Both the position numbers and the translations under genes were made by a program. Positions 24,676 to 33,010 of a stretch of 64,000 nt of DNA are shown piece after piece (the stretch's first letter is position 1; each line of letters begins with the position of its first letter). This DNA comes from Myxococcus fulvus (lineage in GTDB: Bacteria > Myxococcota > Myxococcia > Myxococcales > Myxococcaceae), in NCBI RefSeq assembly GCF_900111765.1, contig NZ_FOIB01000002.1, positions 992,001 to 1,056,000 on the forward strand, read 5' to 3'. The notes under the pieces are model-generated. The model saw only the letters and a list, made by a program, of their open reading frames with translations, was not told where the DNA came from and made no database searches.

Positions 24676-27606
24676 ATGTCCGAGCAGAAGAAGAGCGGTA
24701 AGACAAGCGAGCACGTCCACGGTCCGGGCTGCGAGCACGACGCCGGACATGGCGACGCACCGTCCCGCGTGGTGGGCAAGCCCGCCGCGAAGCCTGTGTT
24801 CAAGTCGCTGAAGCTCGTGGGAACGAAGGACCCGGGGAAGCACGTCCACGGGCCCGGGTGTACGCATGACCACGCTCCCGCCCATGAGCACGGCGCTGGT
24901 GGCGCGCATGCCCATGGCCCTGCACCAGAAGGGCACGAGCATGGAGCAGGCTGCACGCATCACCACGGCCACCAGCATGGAGCGGGCAGCCAGCACAGCG
25001 AGGGCCCTGCGCACACTCACGGGGACAGGCATCAACACGGCCCGGGCTGCGACCACGCGCACGGCGGGGACGGCCACGCGCATGGCGGCAGCCACGCACA
25101 CGCGGACGGTGCCGCGTGCGACCACGACCACGGTGACGGGCATCATCACCACCACCCGAAGCCGAAGAAGATCCGCCCTCCGGGCTATCGCGCGGCGGAG
25201 GGGGGCGGCGTCGCGCTCCAGCTCGACCTGGAGGGGGCGCTGCCGGGAGAGATGAACGACCAAGGTCGCTTCCAGAAGCTTGAGGAGGCGCTGGAGGCGC
25301 ATCACGGCATCCTCGATGTGCACATCCGCCGCGACCAGGGCTACGCGGAGGTCTGCCTCCACTACAACCCGAAGCTGGTGAACTCGACAGCCCTGCTCGC
25401 GACGGCACAGCGCACGAGCGCGCAGGTGGCGAAGCGGTACAAGGACCACACCTGGTTCGTGCGGGGGATGAGCTCGGCGGACTCAGCCACGACCATCGAG
25501 CACGGGCTCACCAAGGTGAAGGGGGTGCTGTCCGCGAACGTGGCGTACGCGAGCGAGCGGCTCGTCGTCGAGTACGACAGCGAAGAGGTCTCGCTGAAGG
25601 ACATCGAGTCCCGGGCGAAGTCCCTGGGCTACGCGCTGGAGGTGCCGAGCCACGGGCACGCGTGTTCGCACCACGCGCATGGAGGTGGACTCGCACCGCT
25701 CCTGGAGATGCCGCTGGTGGTGGCCTCGGGAGTGCTGCTGGTCGCGGGCTGGCTGCTCGGGCGCTTCGCCCCTGTGTCGGAGATGGTGCCGACAGTGCTG
25801 TGGGCGCTGTCCATCCTGAGTGGTGGGTTCTTCGCCATCAAAGGCTCGGTGAAGTCGCTGCTCCAACTGCGCATCGACATCGAGACGATGATGGTGGTGG
25901 CGGCGCTGGGAGCGGCGGTGTTGGGCTCCTGGTTCGAGGGAGCGTTCCTGCTCTTCCTCTTCAGCGCGGGCCACGCACTGGAGCACCGGGCGATGGACCG
26001 GGCGCGGCGTTCCATCGAGTCACTCGGGGCTCTGCGTCCCGAAGTGGCGCGAGTGCGCCGAGGCGCGGAGTTGGTCGAGGTCCCCGTGGCGCAGGTGCAG
26101 CGAGGGGACCGCGTCGTGGTGCGTCCCGGAGACCGGGTGCCGCTGGACGGCATCATCCGGGAAGGAAAGAGTTCACTGGAGCAGGCCGCCATCACAGGCG
26201 AGTCGATGCCGGTCGCCAAGGTGCCAGGGGACGAGGTGTTCTCGGGCACGGTGAACTGCGAGGCCTTGCTGGAGGTAGAGGTCACCCGGCTGTCGTCGGA
26301 GTCCGTGCTCGCGCGAGTGGTGGACATGGTGGCGGAGGCCGAGGCGCAGAAGGGCCCGAACCAACGCTTCGCGCAGCGACTGGAGCGCACCGTCGCGCCG
26401 CTGGTGATGATTGGCGCGGTGGTGTTCCCGGTGGTGCTGGTGTTGCTGGGCACGCCGCTGAAGGAAGCCATCCTCCGCGCGGTGTCCCTGCTGGTCGCCG
26501 CATCGCCGTGTGCCTTGGCCATCTCGACCCCGTCGGCGGTGTTGTCCGCGGTGGCAGCCGCGGCGCGAGGCGGTGTGCTCATCAAGGGAGGCATCTACCT
26601 GGAGCTGCTCGGCAAGGTGAACGCCATCGCCTTCGACAAGACGGGCACGCTGACGATGGGCAAGCCGAAGCTGCTGAGCACGGCGCCCGTGACCGGAGTG
26701 ACGGAGGAAGAACTGCTCGGCACGGCGGCGGCGGTGGAAGCCCTCTCAGCGCATCCGCTGGCACACGCGGTGGTGGAGGCGGCGGCCTCGCGGAACATCA
26801 AGCCGCAGGCAGGCAGTGACATGGAGGCCATCCACGGCAAGGGCTTGCGAGCCCGGATTGGCACGGATTGGGTGGACGTGGGCAGCCTCGCGCTCTTCGC
26901 GGGAAACGCCGTGCCGGCCGAAATCCAGACATTGGTGGACCGGCTGGAGCAAGCCGGCCAGACAACGATGGTGGTGCGCAAGACGGAACGCTACCTGGGC
27001 GTGCTCGGGGTGGCGGACACGGTGCGAGCCGGAGCGCGGCACGTCATCTCCACGCTCAAGCAGCAGGGCATCAGCCGCACGGTGATGTTGTCGGGAGACA
27101 ACGCCAGGGTGGCCAAGTCCATCGCGGAACAGGTGGGGCTCGACGAGGCACGGGCGCCGCTGATGCCCGCCGACAAGGTGATTGCGGTCCGAGAGATGGG
27201 GCGTACGGGTTCCGTGGCGATGGTGGGCGACGGCGTCAACGACGCGCCCGCGCTCGCAGCGGCATCAGTGGGCGTGGCGATGGGCGGAGCAGGCTCGGAC
27301 GCGGCGCTGGAGACGGCGGACGTGGTGCTGATGAGCGATGACCTGTCCCGCCTGCCCTTCGCGCTGAGCCTCGCCCGTCAGGCGACCTCGGTGATGAAGC
27401 AGAACCTGGTCATCTCACTGGGAATCAGCGCGGTGCTCATCGTCGCCTCCATCTTCGGCCTGACGAGCATCAGCTCCGCAGTAGTGCTGCACGAAGGCAG
27501 CACCCTGCTCGTCGTGGCGAACGGCCTCAGGCTGCTCGCCGTTCGCCCCAAGGTCCTGGGCTCCACGCCCCTACCCTCCATGGGAATCGAACCGGCGCCC
27601 CGCTGA
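24676..27606 (+). CDS. P1B-4-type heavy-metal ATPase with His-rich N-terminus
   Basis: 976 residues. Residues 1-165 are crowded with His-Gly repeats such as HVHGPGC and HHHGHQHG. Two HMA-like domains follow (about 178-325), but neither has a CxxC pair: the second reads RGMSSADSA where GMxCxxC is expected. The ATPase core is complete: SPC in the membrane (610-612), phosphorylated Asp654 in DKTGTLTMG, an HP motif (ALSAHPLAHA) and GDGVNDAPAL. HEGSTLLVVANGLR near 939 in the last helices, with SPC, marks the P1B-4 subgroup, whose members export Zn, Co or Fe(II). The His tail and the adjacent His-tailed VWA proteins point to transition-metal handling. Confidence 0.92.
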   Translation: MSEQKKSGKTSEHVHGPGCEHDAGHGDAPSRVVGKPAAKPVFKSLKLVGTKDPGKHVHGPGCTHDHAPAHEHGAGGAHAHGPAPEGHEHGAGCTHHHGHQHGAGSQHSEGPAHTHGDRHQHGPGCDHAHGGDGHAHGGSHAHADGAACDHDHGDGHHHHHPKPKKIRPPGYRAAEGGGVALQLDLEGALPGEMNDQGRFQKLEEALEAHHGILDVHIRRDQGYAEVCLHYNPKLVNSTALLATAQRTSAQVAKRYKDHTWFVRGMSSADSATTIEHGLTKVKGVLSANVAYASERLVVEYDSEEVSLKDIESRAKSLGYALEVPSHGHACSHHAHGGGLAPLLEMPLVVASGVLLVAGWLLGRFAPVSEMVPTVLWALSILSGGFFAIKGSVKSLLQLRIDIETMMVVAALGAAVLGSWFEGAFLLFLFSAGHALEHRAMDRARRSIESLGALRPEVARVRRGAELVEVPVAQVQRGDRVVVRPGDRVPLDGIIREGKSSLEQAAITGESMPVAKVPGDEVFSGTVNCEALLEVEVTRLSSESVLARVVDMVAEAEAQKGPNQRFAQRLERTVAPLVMIGAVVFPVVLVLLGTPLKEAILRAVSLLVAASPCALAISTPSAVLSAVAAAARGGVLIKGGIYLELLGKVNAIAFDKTGTLTMGKPKLLSTAPVTGVTEEELLGTAAAVEALSAHPLAHAVVEAAASRNIKPQAGSDMEAIHGKGLRARIGTDWVDVGSLALFAGNAVPAEIQTLVDRLEQAGQTTMVVRKTERYLGVLGVADTVRAGARHVISTLKQQGISRTVMLSGDNARVAKSIAEQVGLDEARAPLMPADKVIAVREMGRTGSVAMVGDGVNDAPALAAASVGVAMGGAGSDAALETADVVLMSDDLSRLPFALSLARQATSVMKQNLVISLGISAVLIVASIFGLTSISSAVVLHEGSTLLVVANGLRLLAVRPKVLGSTPLPSMGIEPAPR

Positions 27607-27622
27607 AGCGCTAGAGGCAGCG

Positions 27623-27997
27623 TCAGAAGAAATCCAGCGACTTGCCGAACTTCTCGTCGAAGACCTCAACGGTCACATGGTGCATGACCGCTGGGTCTCC
27701 AATGCTCACGCTGCGCGGAATCGTCTGAGGTTGCTCGAGGACACTCGTGTAGAAGTCGCGCCCCTGGGCAACCACCCAGTACGCGATATCCATCAAGCCA
27801 TCCTCTGAGACCTCCTGCCCCAGCATCAGGTCGAACGGCTCACCCCGGAGCACAGAGGAAGTCCTGACGAATTCCTCATGGAATCGAGCGACATCCGATT
27901 CGTTCATCTCCCAGAGAATCTCTCGCAACGCGCTCGCCTGACCATTGGCACGCCGGATGATGTCCCAGAACCATGAGGAGCCTTCATCCTCGTTCAC
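27623..27997 (-). CDS. DUF4240-like small protein
   Basis: 124 residues without signal peptide. FWDIIRRANGQASALREIL at the start and FHEEFVRTS plus MDIAYWVVAQGRDFYTSVL in the middle fit the DUF4240 family, as I recall it. These proteins are small, acidic, and often found in accessory or toxin-immunity regions, but no activity is established. The start overlaps the upstream gene's stop by 4 bases, so the two are co-translated. It is convergent with the metal ATPase, 16 bases apart. Base composition is less GC-rich than in the genes to the left. Confidence 0.7.
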   Translation of the reverse strand: MNEDEGSSWFWDIIRRANGQASALREILWEMNESDVARFHEEFVRTSSVLRGEPFDLMLGQEVSEDGLMDIAYWVVAQGRDFYTSVLEQPQTIPRSVSIGDPAVMHHVTVEVFDEKFGKSLDFF

Positions 27998-28410
27998 GGT
28001 GACTCATCCTGCTCCCCGAGGAAGCCGTTGAAATTCTCGTCATGGTCTCCGATTGAGCCCGTCGCGAGCGCGACATCTCTGCACTCCAGACGAAACCCCA
28101 CGGAAGGATCGAATACCACCCTCCCCGTTGTCAGCCCACCGCTATCACGGACTTCGCCAACCAGGATCCTCAAGTCGGATGCTCTCCAGGAAAACGGACC
28201 CTGGATGAACCGGCATCCCACGACGACAACGTAGAGTTCCTCCATCAAGCCGGGAGCTGACAGCCTGAGGGCCATGCGTCTATGACTTGCATGGTACATC
28301 CAGACGACGACGTCTCCGCCACGCCATTGCGCGAGAGTCTCATCCTGGGCTTCGGGCTCCACAATTGTCTTACGTCCCAATGAAGTCCTCCCGAGTCCAA
28401 ACAAGCACAC
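27994..28410 (-). CDS. Unknown small protein in accessory island
   Basis: 138 residues from a GTG at 28410; a TTG a few codons later is also possible. No signal peptide. It opens with CLFGLGRTSLGRKTIVEPE, then QWRGGDVVVWMYHASHRR and a strand-rich middle (EELYVVVVGCRFIQGP). I recognise no family. Its stop overlaps the start of the DUF4240-like gene by 4 bases. It lies 47 bases after the 434-residue unknown gene and is probably in the same transcript. The Cys in the middle (VGCRF, ECRD) show no metal-site spacing. Confidence 0.6.
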   Translation of the reverse strand: MCLFGLGRTSLGRKTIVEPEAQDETLAQWRGGDVVVWMYHASHRRMALRLSAPGLMEELYVVVVGCRFIQGPFSWRASDLRILVGEVRDSGGLTTGRVVFDPSVGFRLECRDVALATGSIGDHDENFNGFLGEQDESP

Positions 28411-28457
28411 TCAATTCCTCACATCCCCTCAAAGACTCGTGCCTTCTCGCGCACCTG

Positions 28458-29762
28458 TCATACCTGCAGGGCCTGGAGGATGGCCTCTCGCGAGCAGTGC
28501 GTATCGCAAAGCTCTCGAAACGTGGCTGGGTCTGGAACCGTGCGGACGTAGACCTCGTCTGCGACCGGACAGAGGGTATTGAACTGGGCGGGCAGAATCG
28601 TCGGCTCCACATCCGCGAGTGGGTCGCTCCCGCGCTCGAAGACGCGGATCTGGGGGACCTGGCGGAAACGGGCTTCCAACGGAGCGCTGAGGAATCCCAT
28701 CACCGCCATGGCCCTGGTCAGTCCTCGCGACTTGTCGAATTCCAAAGGCATCACACGGCGGATGTCCGCCTGGATATCCGAGTCCTGCTTCCACGTCTGG
28801 AGCCACTGCCTCGTGAGAAAGGTCGCAGGCAGGGCCGCATCGGGAATGGATTCCACGCCAAGCTCCTCCCTGACGATGGCGTGGGCCCCTCGGAAGAGCT
28901 GCTCCATCCAGACCAGCTCATCCAACAACGAGTCGTCCTTCCTCCCTTCGGGAAGGGCGCGTCGCACCGAGGACAGAGCGTCCGCGCCCAGAGACTCCTC
29001 GCACGCCCGCTGGAGGAACCGGTAGGTCTCCGCGCACCGCCGGTAGTGCTCCGCCAGCGGTTCGATAGAGAGCCGTGGCTCCACACGGAGTGGTCGGGGC
29101 ATGTGCCCCTGCGCAGGTAGACCCTCGACCTTCCGGAGCCGTGTCTCTCGCTCCTGGACGGAGAGCCCCCGGAACTGCGACTCCAAGCCCCCTCGGTACT
29201 CTGGGCCCACGACGAGCCGCTCGGCCTCGGGAGTCCACTCGGGAACCAACAGGGGCGCCAACGCGTGGAGCTGATGGTCGGACACCGCGGCCTGTGTACC
29301 GGGGGTCGTATCGAGCCGTCCGTCGCGAATCCGCTGAACGAAGCCGTCGATGAAAGACGTCCCCTCGGGAGGCGGCTCTTTTCCCATGAGAGCATCCACG
29401 AGGCGCTTCATCTCCGGGTCCGATGGAGGCAGGAGCAGCCCTTCTCGTCCGAGGGACTCTGCCGTGGCCAGGAGTCGTTCATCGAAGGCCCTCGCCTTGA
29501 CAGCGAAGGCCTGAGCCGGAACCCACGACCCACGGTCCGGGAGGTCCGAGAGCTTCGCGTACAGCCGAGGCCCGATGCGCGACGGCACCACGGAGATGGT
29601 CCCCAGGGACGGGTCGGCGGGATTGACCGGAATCTGCTCGAGGTCCGTCCTGCCGCGCGCAGTGTGGAAGGACTCGAGCTCGGCCACCTCGATTTCGAGC
29701 ACTTGGGTCGAGCGGTCAACCTCCACCGAATGGACGTACCAGTCGAAGAGATAGCGTGACAT
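28458..29762 (-). CDS. Unknown 434-residue protein, partly duplicated upstream
   Basis: 434 residues from the ATG at 29762 with no signal peptide or membrane helix. The first 69 residues (SRYLFDWYVHSVEVDRSTQV..., then ELESFHTARGRTDLEQI) form a small beta-rich N-terminal module that recurs as a separate ORF at 30770-30979. The rest is mostly helical, with RCAETYRFLQRACEESLG and DDSLLDELVWMEQLFRGA. No family recognised. Its place in a run of unknown small genes with atypical composition suggests an accessory system, perhaps effector and immunity, but nothing in the sequence proves it. Confidence 0.65.
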   Translation of the reverse strand: MSRYLFDWYVHSVEVDRSTQVLEIEVAELESFHTARGRTDLEQIPVNPADPSLGTISVVPSRIGPRLYAKLSDLPDRGSWVPAQAFAVKARAFDERLLATAESLGREGLLLPPSDPEMKRLVDALMGKEPPPEGTSFIDGFVQRIRDGRLDTTPGTQAAVSDHQLHALAPLLVPEWTPEAERLVVGPEYRGGLESQFRGLSVQERETRLRKVEGLPAQGHMPRPLRVEPRLSIEPLAEHYRRCAETYRFLQRACEESLGADALSSVRRALPEGRKDDSLLDELVWMEQLFRGAHAIVREELGVESIPDAALPATFLTRQWLQTWKQDSDIQADIRRVMPLEFDKSRGLTRAMAVMGFLSAPLEARFRQVPQIRVFERGSDPLADVEPTILPAQFNTLCPVADEVYVRTVPDPATFRELCDTHCSREAILQALQV

Positions 29763-30146
29763 GTCGTAGGGCCCTTGAATGCGCCGCCATCATGCGCCAG
29801 CAGCGCATTCTACCGGACCCATGTTCCGCTGGAAGCTGTCACGGCTGAGGCGAACTTCTCTTCGTGCGAGCCTAACGCCACCGGATCCTCAGCCCCCTCA
29901 TTCGCCGTGTCCTCCAGCATCTCTCTACGTTCCTTTGCGTATGAGCATCGTCGCGGGCAAGGCCTCCTCGCAACCTCAAATGAATGCACGACCAGGACAT
30001 CAGCCCCGCGGAAGAGCTCTCTATCCAGACCACAGAGTCAGCCCCGCCCCCCTTGCGCATCTACCACTCGCATACGCTACCGCCAGGGCGAACCATCTGG
30101 GTGCCTCACAACTCGACCGATCGGCTCCAGCCGACAATTGCTGTAC
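29763..30146. other. Intergenic stretch with no supported gene
   Basis: 384 bases between two minus-strand unknown genes. It is relatively AT-rich for this genome. Open frames exist on both strands but have no codon bias, ribosome binding site or recognisable motif. It probably contains the promoter of the 434-residue gene. The bases just before that gene resemble those before the 69-residue copy, so the duplication includes some leader sequence. Confidence 0.5.
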
Positions 30147-30683
30147 CTATCGCGTCACTGGCTCCAGCGGAACCGGCGTTCCCCCTGGATAAAGAACACG
30201 AACTTCGCTTCTCATCACTCGCGCCGCCAAACTTGGCCCAACAAAAACAGGCGATCTGTCACGCGAAACCAATGGGCATTGCTTTCGCACAAAAACAGCA
30301 AGACTCCTCATGACACTCTTCAATTTACCAATCTCACCCTCTGCCTGGAACGTATCAAGATAGAAACGACCAGGAATCACGCCCCCCTTCACCCCACGCG
30401 TCCGTGTCCATTCGATACACGCGCCCGCTTTCGGGAAAACATGGAAGCTCCCGTCCCCCTCAGCCACCGGCGTAACGCGCGACTGGACCAAGTCCTGCAA
30501 CTCTGCGGGAAAAATGACTTGCACAGGGCTTGAGCACCCACCCATTCCGACTGCATTCAGAAAGGGCCCTCCCAGGACTCTCGGAGCACACAGCACATCA
30601 CAACGATCTGCGAGAAAGCCGCACAGCGCCTGTTCATCAACCTCATCTGCTGCCATCGAAAATTGAGTCCCCATCGGCATCAA
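30147..30683 (-). CDS. Unknown protein in accessory island
   Basis: 178 residues from the ATG at 30683; another ATG lies three codons later at 30674. No signal peptide. The sequence has a central beta-rich part (DGSFHVFPKAGACIEWTRT) and a helix-rich later part (GEIGKLKSVMRSLAVFVRKQ). Cys are present in FLADRCDVLCAPR. I cannot name a family; its pattern (IEWTRTRGVKGGVIPGRFYL) seems compatible with a small immunity or effector-associated protein, which is only a guess. Codon bias is weaker than in core genes, supporting acquired origin. Confidence 0.5.
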   Translation of the reverse strand: MMPMGTQFSMAADEVDEQALCGFLADRCDVLCAPRVLGGPFLNAVGMGGCSSPVQVIFPAELQDLVQSRVTPVAEGDGSFHVFPKAGACIEWTRTRGVKGGVIPGRFYLDTFQAEGEIGKLKSVMRSLAVFVRKQCPLVSRDRSPVFVGPSLAARVMRSEVRVLYPGGTPVPLEPVTR

Positions 30684-30769
30684 TCATCCAACACTCTACA
30701 ATCAGACTACAAGTGCGGATTCACAAGTGGAAAAGCATTGGGGGCGGACATGTCCTGCGGTTTTCCAGA

Positions 30770-30979
30770 CTACCTGAAGCTTGAGAGGATGCCGTCTCGG
30801 GCCACCACGGAGATGGTGCCCAGGGGCGGGTCGACTCGATTGATCGAAATCTGCTCGAGGTCCGCCCTGCCACGCGCGGTGTGGAAGGACTCGAGCTCGG
30901 CCACCTCCAGTTCGAGCACCTGGGTCGAGAGGTCGACCTCCACGGAATGAGCGAGCCAGTCGAAGCGGTAGCGTGACAT
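30770..30979 (-). pseudogene. Truncated copy of the N-terminus of the 28458-29762 gene
   Basis: A 69-codon frame reads SRYRFDWLAHSVEVDLSTQV..., closely matching residues 1-66 of the 434-residue protein, including VAELESFHTARGRADLEQI and GTISVV. It then diverges and stops at a TAG (30770-30772). It keeps an ATG start and may still be translated. The best reading is a partial duplication whose remainder was lost, although a functional stand-alone module cannot be ruled out. Confidence 0.7.
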
Positions 30980-31278
30980 GTCGTCGTGGGCTCCCTGAGC
31001 GCGGCTGCCAATTCCTGCTTGGCGCTCCGAGCATCTTCTCACGTCGTTCAATCCACCCCTTGTTGAATCGAAATCGCCTCTCGCCCTCACGTCCTGGGCC
31101 AAGGCCTCGGCCGTCGTGAGTTCCAGTCCAGGCACGGTGACTGCAACCGGGGCGCCCCATCCGACACCTGCGCGACCCGGGAATACCACCCAGGTGTGAT
31201 TCCCCTGGCCCTCCCACGGGCGCACAGTGGTTCACCTCCGCGGACCGTGGACGCGGAGCCTTCACGGGGGATACCTGT

Positions 31279-32775
31279 ATGCAGCCTGTCGTCTGGGTCC
31301 TGGCATTCTCAAGCCTGCTGTCCCTGGGGCTCCTGGTTCGCACCGCGCTGCGCCTGCGTGCCCTCCAGGCGCGCTTCAAGCCCATCCTCGACGTGGAGGC
31401 CGAGCGCCAGCGGATCCTCTCCGCGCTGGAGCGCACCCAGGCCGAGTCCGAGCACATGCTCGCCACCGAGCGTACCCGCGTTTCGGCGGAGCTGGCCCGG
31501 GAGCGCGAGCTCGCGGACACCGCCATCCGTGACGCCCGGGAGGAGGTGGAGCGCATCAAGTCCTCCACCCACCACGCCATCCGGCTGGAACGCACGCGCC
31601 TCGATGCCGAGGCCACCCAGGTCCGCGAGGAGAAGGCCCGCCTGGAGGCCCTCATCGTCAAGCTGCGGGCCGAGCTGCAACCGCTCGAGGAGGAAGCCGT
31701 CCTGCGCTCCTACGGCCTCTACAAGCCCATCTACAACCTCTCCTCCTCGGAGAAGTATGAGCAGCGTCTCGACCGCCTCCGTGAGGAACAGAAAGCCCTG
31801 CTCAAGAACAAGCAGGCCGCGTCCTGCCGCATCCAATGGGAGGTCAATGGCAGCAAGGCCGAAGGCAAGAAACAGACGGACCGCACGCTCAGGCTCATCC
31901 TGCGCGCGTTCAACGGTGAGGCCGACGCCTGTGTCGCCAAGGTCACCTACAAGAACATCAAGGCCATGGAGGCCCGCATCCAGAAGTCCGCCGAGGCCAT
32001 CAATGCCCTCACCGAGATTCAGCAGTGCTCCATCGCCGAGCCCTACGTGGAGCTGAAGCTCGCGGAGCTCCGCCTCGCCCACGAGTATGAAGAGAAGCGC
32101 CAGGAGGAGAAGGAGGAGCAGCGCCGCATCCGCGAGCAGATGCGCGAGGAGGAGGCCGCCCAACGCGAGCTGGAGCGCGCCAGGCTGGAGGCCGAACGCG
32201 AGGCCCAGCGCGACGAAGAGGCCCTGCGCAAGGCCCGGGAGGAGCTGGAGAAGAGCCAGGGCTCGGCGCAAGCAAAACTCCTGGAGCGCATCGCCGAGCT
32301 GGAGCGGCGCGTCGCCGAGGACCAGGAGCGCCAGCGGGCCATCTCCCAGGCCCAGCTCACCCGCACCGGCCACGTCTACGTCATCTCCAACATCGGCTCT
32401 TTCGGCGAGGACATCTACAAGGTCGGCATGACTCGACGGCTCGTCCCCCAGGACCGCATCGACGAGCTCGGCGACGCCTCCGTCCCCTTCGAGTTCGACG
32501 TCCACGCCATCATCCGCACCGCGGATGCGCCGTCGCTCGAAGCCGCCCTGCACAAGACCTTCGCCCAGCGCCGCGTCAACCGCGTCAACGAGCGCAAGGA
32601 GTTCTTCCGCGCCACCCTCGACGAAATCGCCCAGGCCGTGCGCAAGCACCACGGCGACTTCGAGCTGACCCGCATCGCCGAGGCCGCCGAGTACCGCAAG
32701 TCACGGGCCATGCACGAGGAGGAGCGCGGCGGTGAAGCCACCGTCATCGCTCTTCCCGAACGCTCCGTCGCCTGA
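31279..32775 (+). CDS. DUF4041/T5orf172 (GIY-YIG-like) coiled-coil protein
   Basis: 498 residues. An N-terminal membrane helix (residues 5-22) is followed by long coiled coils (about 35-130 and 255-375) around a DUF4041-like domain that has [20 protein letters not shown] and [17 protein letters not shown]. The C-terminus from about 385 is a T5orf172/MUG113 GIY-YIG-like domain: [40 protein letters not shown], then the helix with Glu and [13 protein letters not shown]. Relatives are common in phages and mobile regions, and their nuclease activity is mostly unproven. It is at the right end of the accessory island, divergent from the unknown genes. Confidence 0.85.
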   Translation: MQPVVWVLAFSSLLSLGLLVRTALRLRALQARFKPILDVEAERQRILSALERTQAESEHMLATERTRVSAELARERELADTAIRDAREEVERIKSSTHHAIRLERTRLDAEATQVREEKARLEALIVKLRAELQPLEEEAVLRSYGLYKPIYNLSSSEKYEQRLDRLREEQKALLKNKQAASCRIQWEVNGSKAEGKKQTDRTLRLILRAFNGEADACVAKVTYKNIKAMEARIQKSAEAINALTEIQQCSIAEPYVELKLAELRLAHEYEEKRQEEKEEQRRIREQMREEEAAQRELERARLEAEREAQRDEEALRKAREELEKSQGSAQAKLLERIAELERRVAEDQERQRAISQAQLTRTGHVYVISNIGSFGEDIYKVGMTRRLVPQDRIDELGDASVPFEFDVHAIIRTADAPSLEAALHKTFAQRRVNRVNERKEFFRATLDEIAQAVRKHHGDFELTRIAEAAEYRKSRAMHEEERGGEATVIALPERSVA

Positions 32776-33010
32776 CGCCCGACACGCGGGTTCCAGTCCC
32801 CCAGGAACACTCCGTCCACCACAGCCTCCACACAACCCGCAGTCGCGACGCAGTGCGTCCTCCCCGGTGACGCGCGTCATTCCCTCGTGCATGCCTGCTC
32901 GGTGTCCCGACAGCCCCGTGCTCCTTGGCACGCCAAGAAGTCACGCGGCTCACAGGGAACCGCGACGTCACGCTGGGACGAACGAGGAAACGTGGCATGT
33001 TGCGCCCGCG

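Noticed and set aside
27575-27606. tRNA-like T-arm on the minus strand (GGTTCGATTCCC)
   Set aside because: The flanking bases do not pair as a T-stem and no D-arm, anticodon arm or acceptor stem can be built; the sequence is the 3' end of the ATPase gene.
29779-30533. Plus-strand frames in the accessory island gap
   Set aside because: No codon bias, no ribosome binding site and unusual Ser/Arg/Thr composition.
32732-33010. N-terminal extension of L-serine dehydratase
   Set aside because: The family N-terminus begins at the ATG at 33011; the upstream 93 codons are Pro/Ser/Arg-rich and have no similarity.
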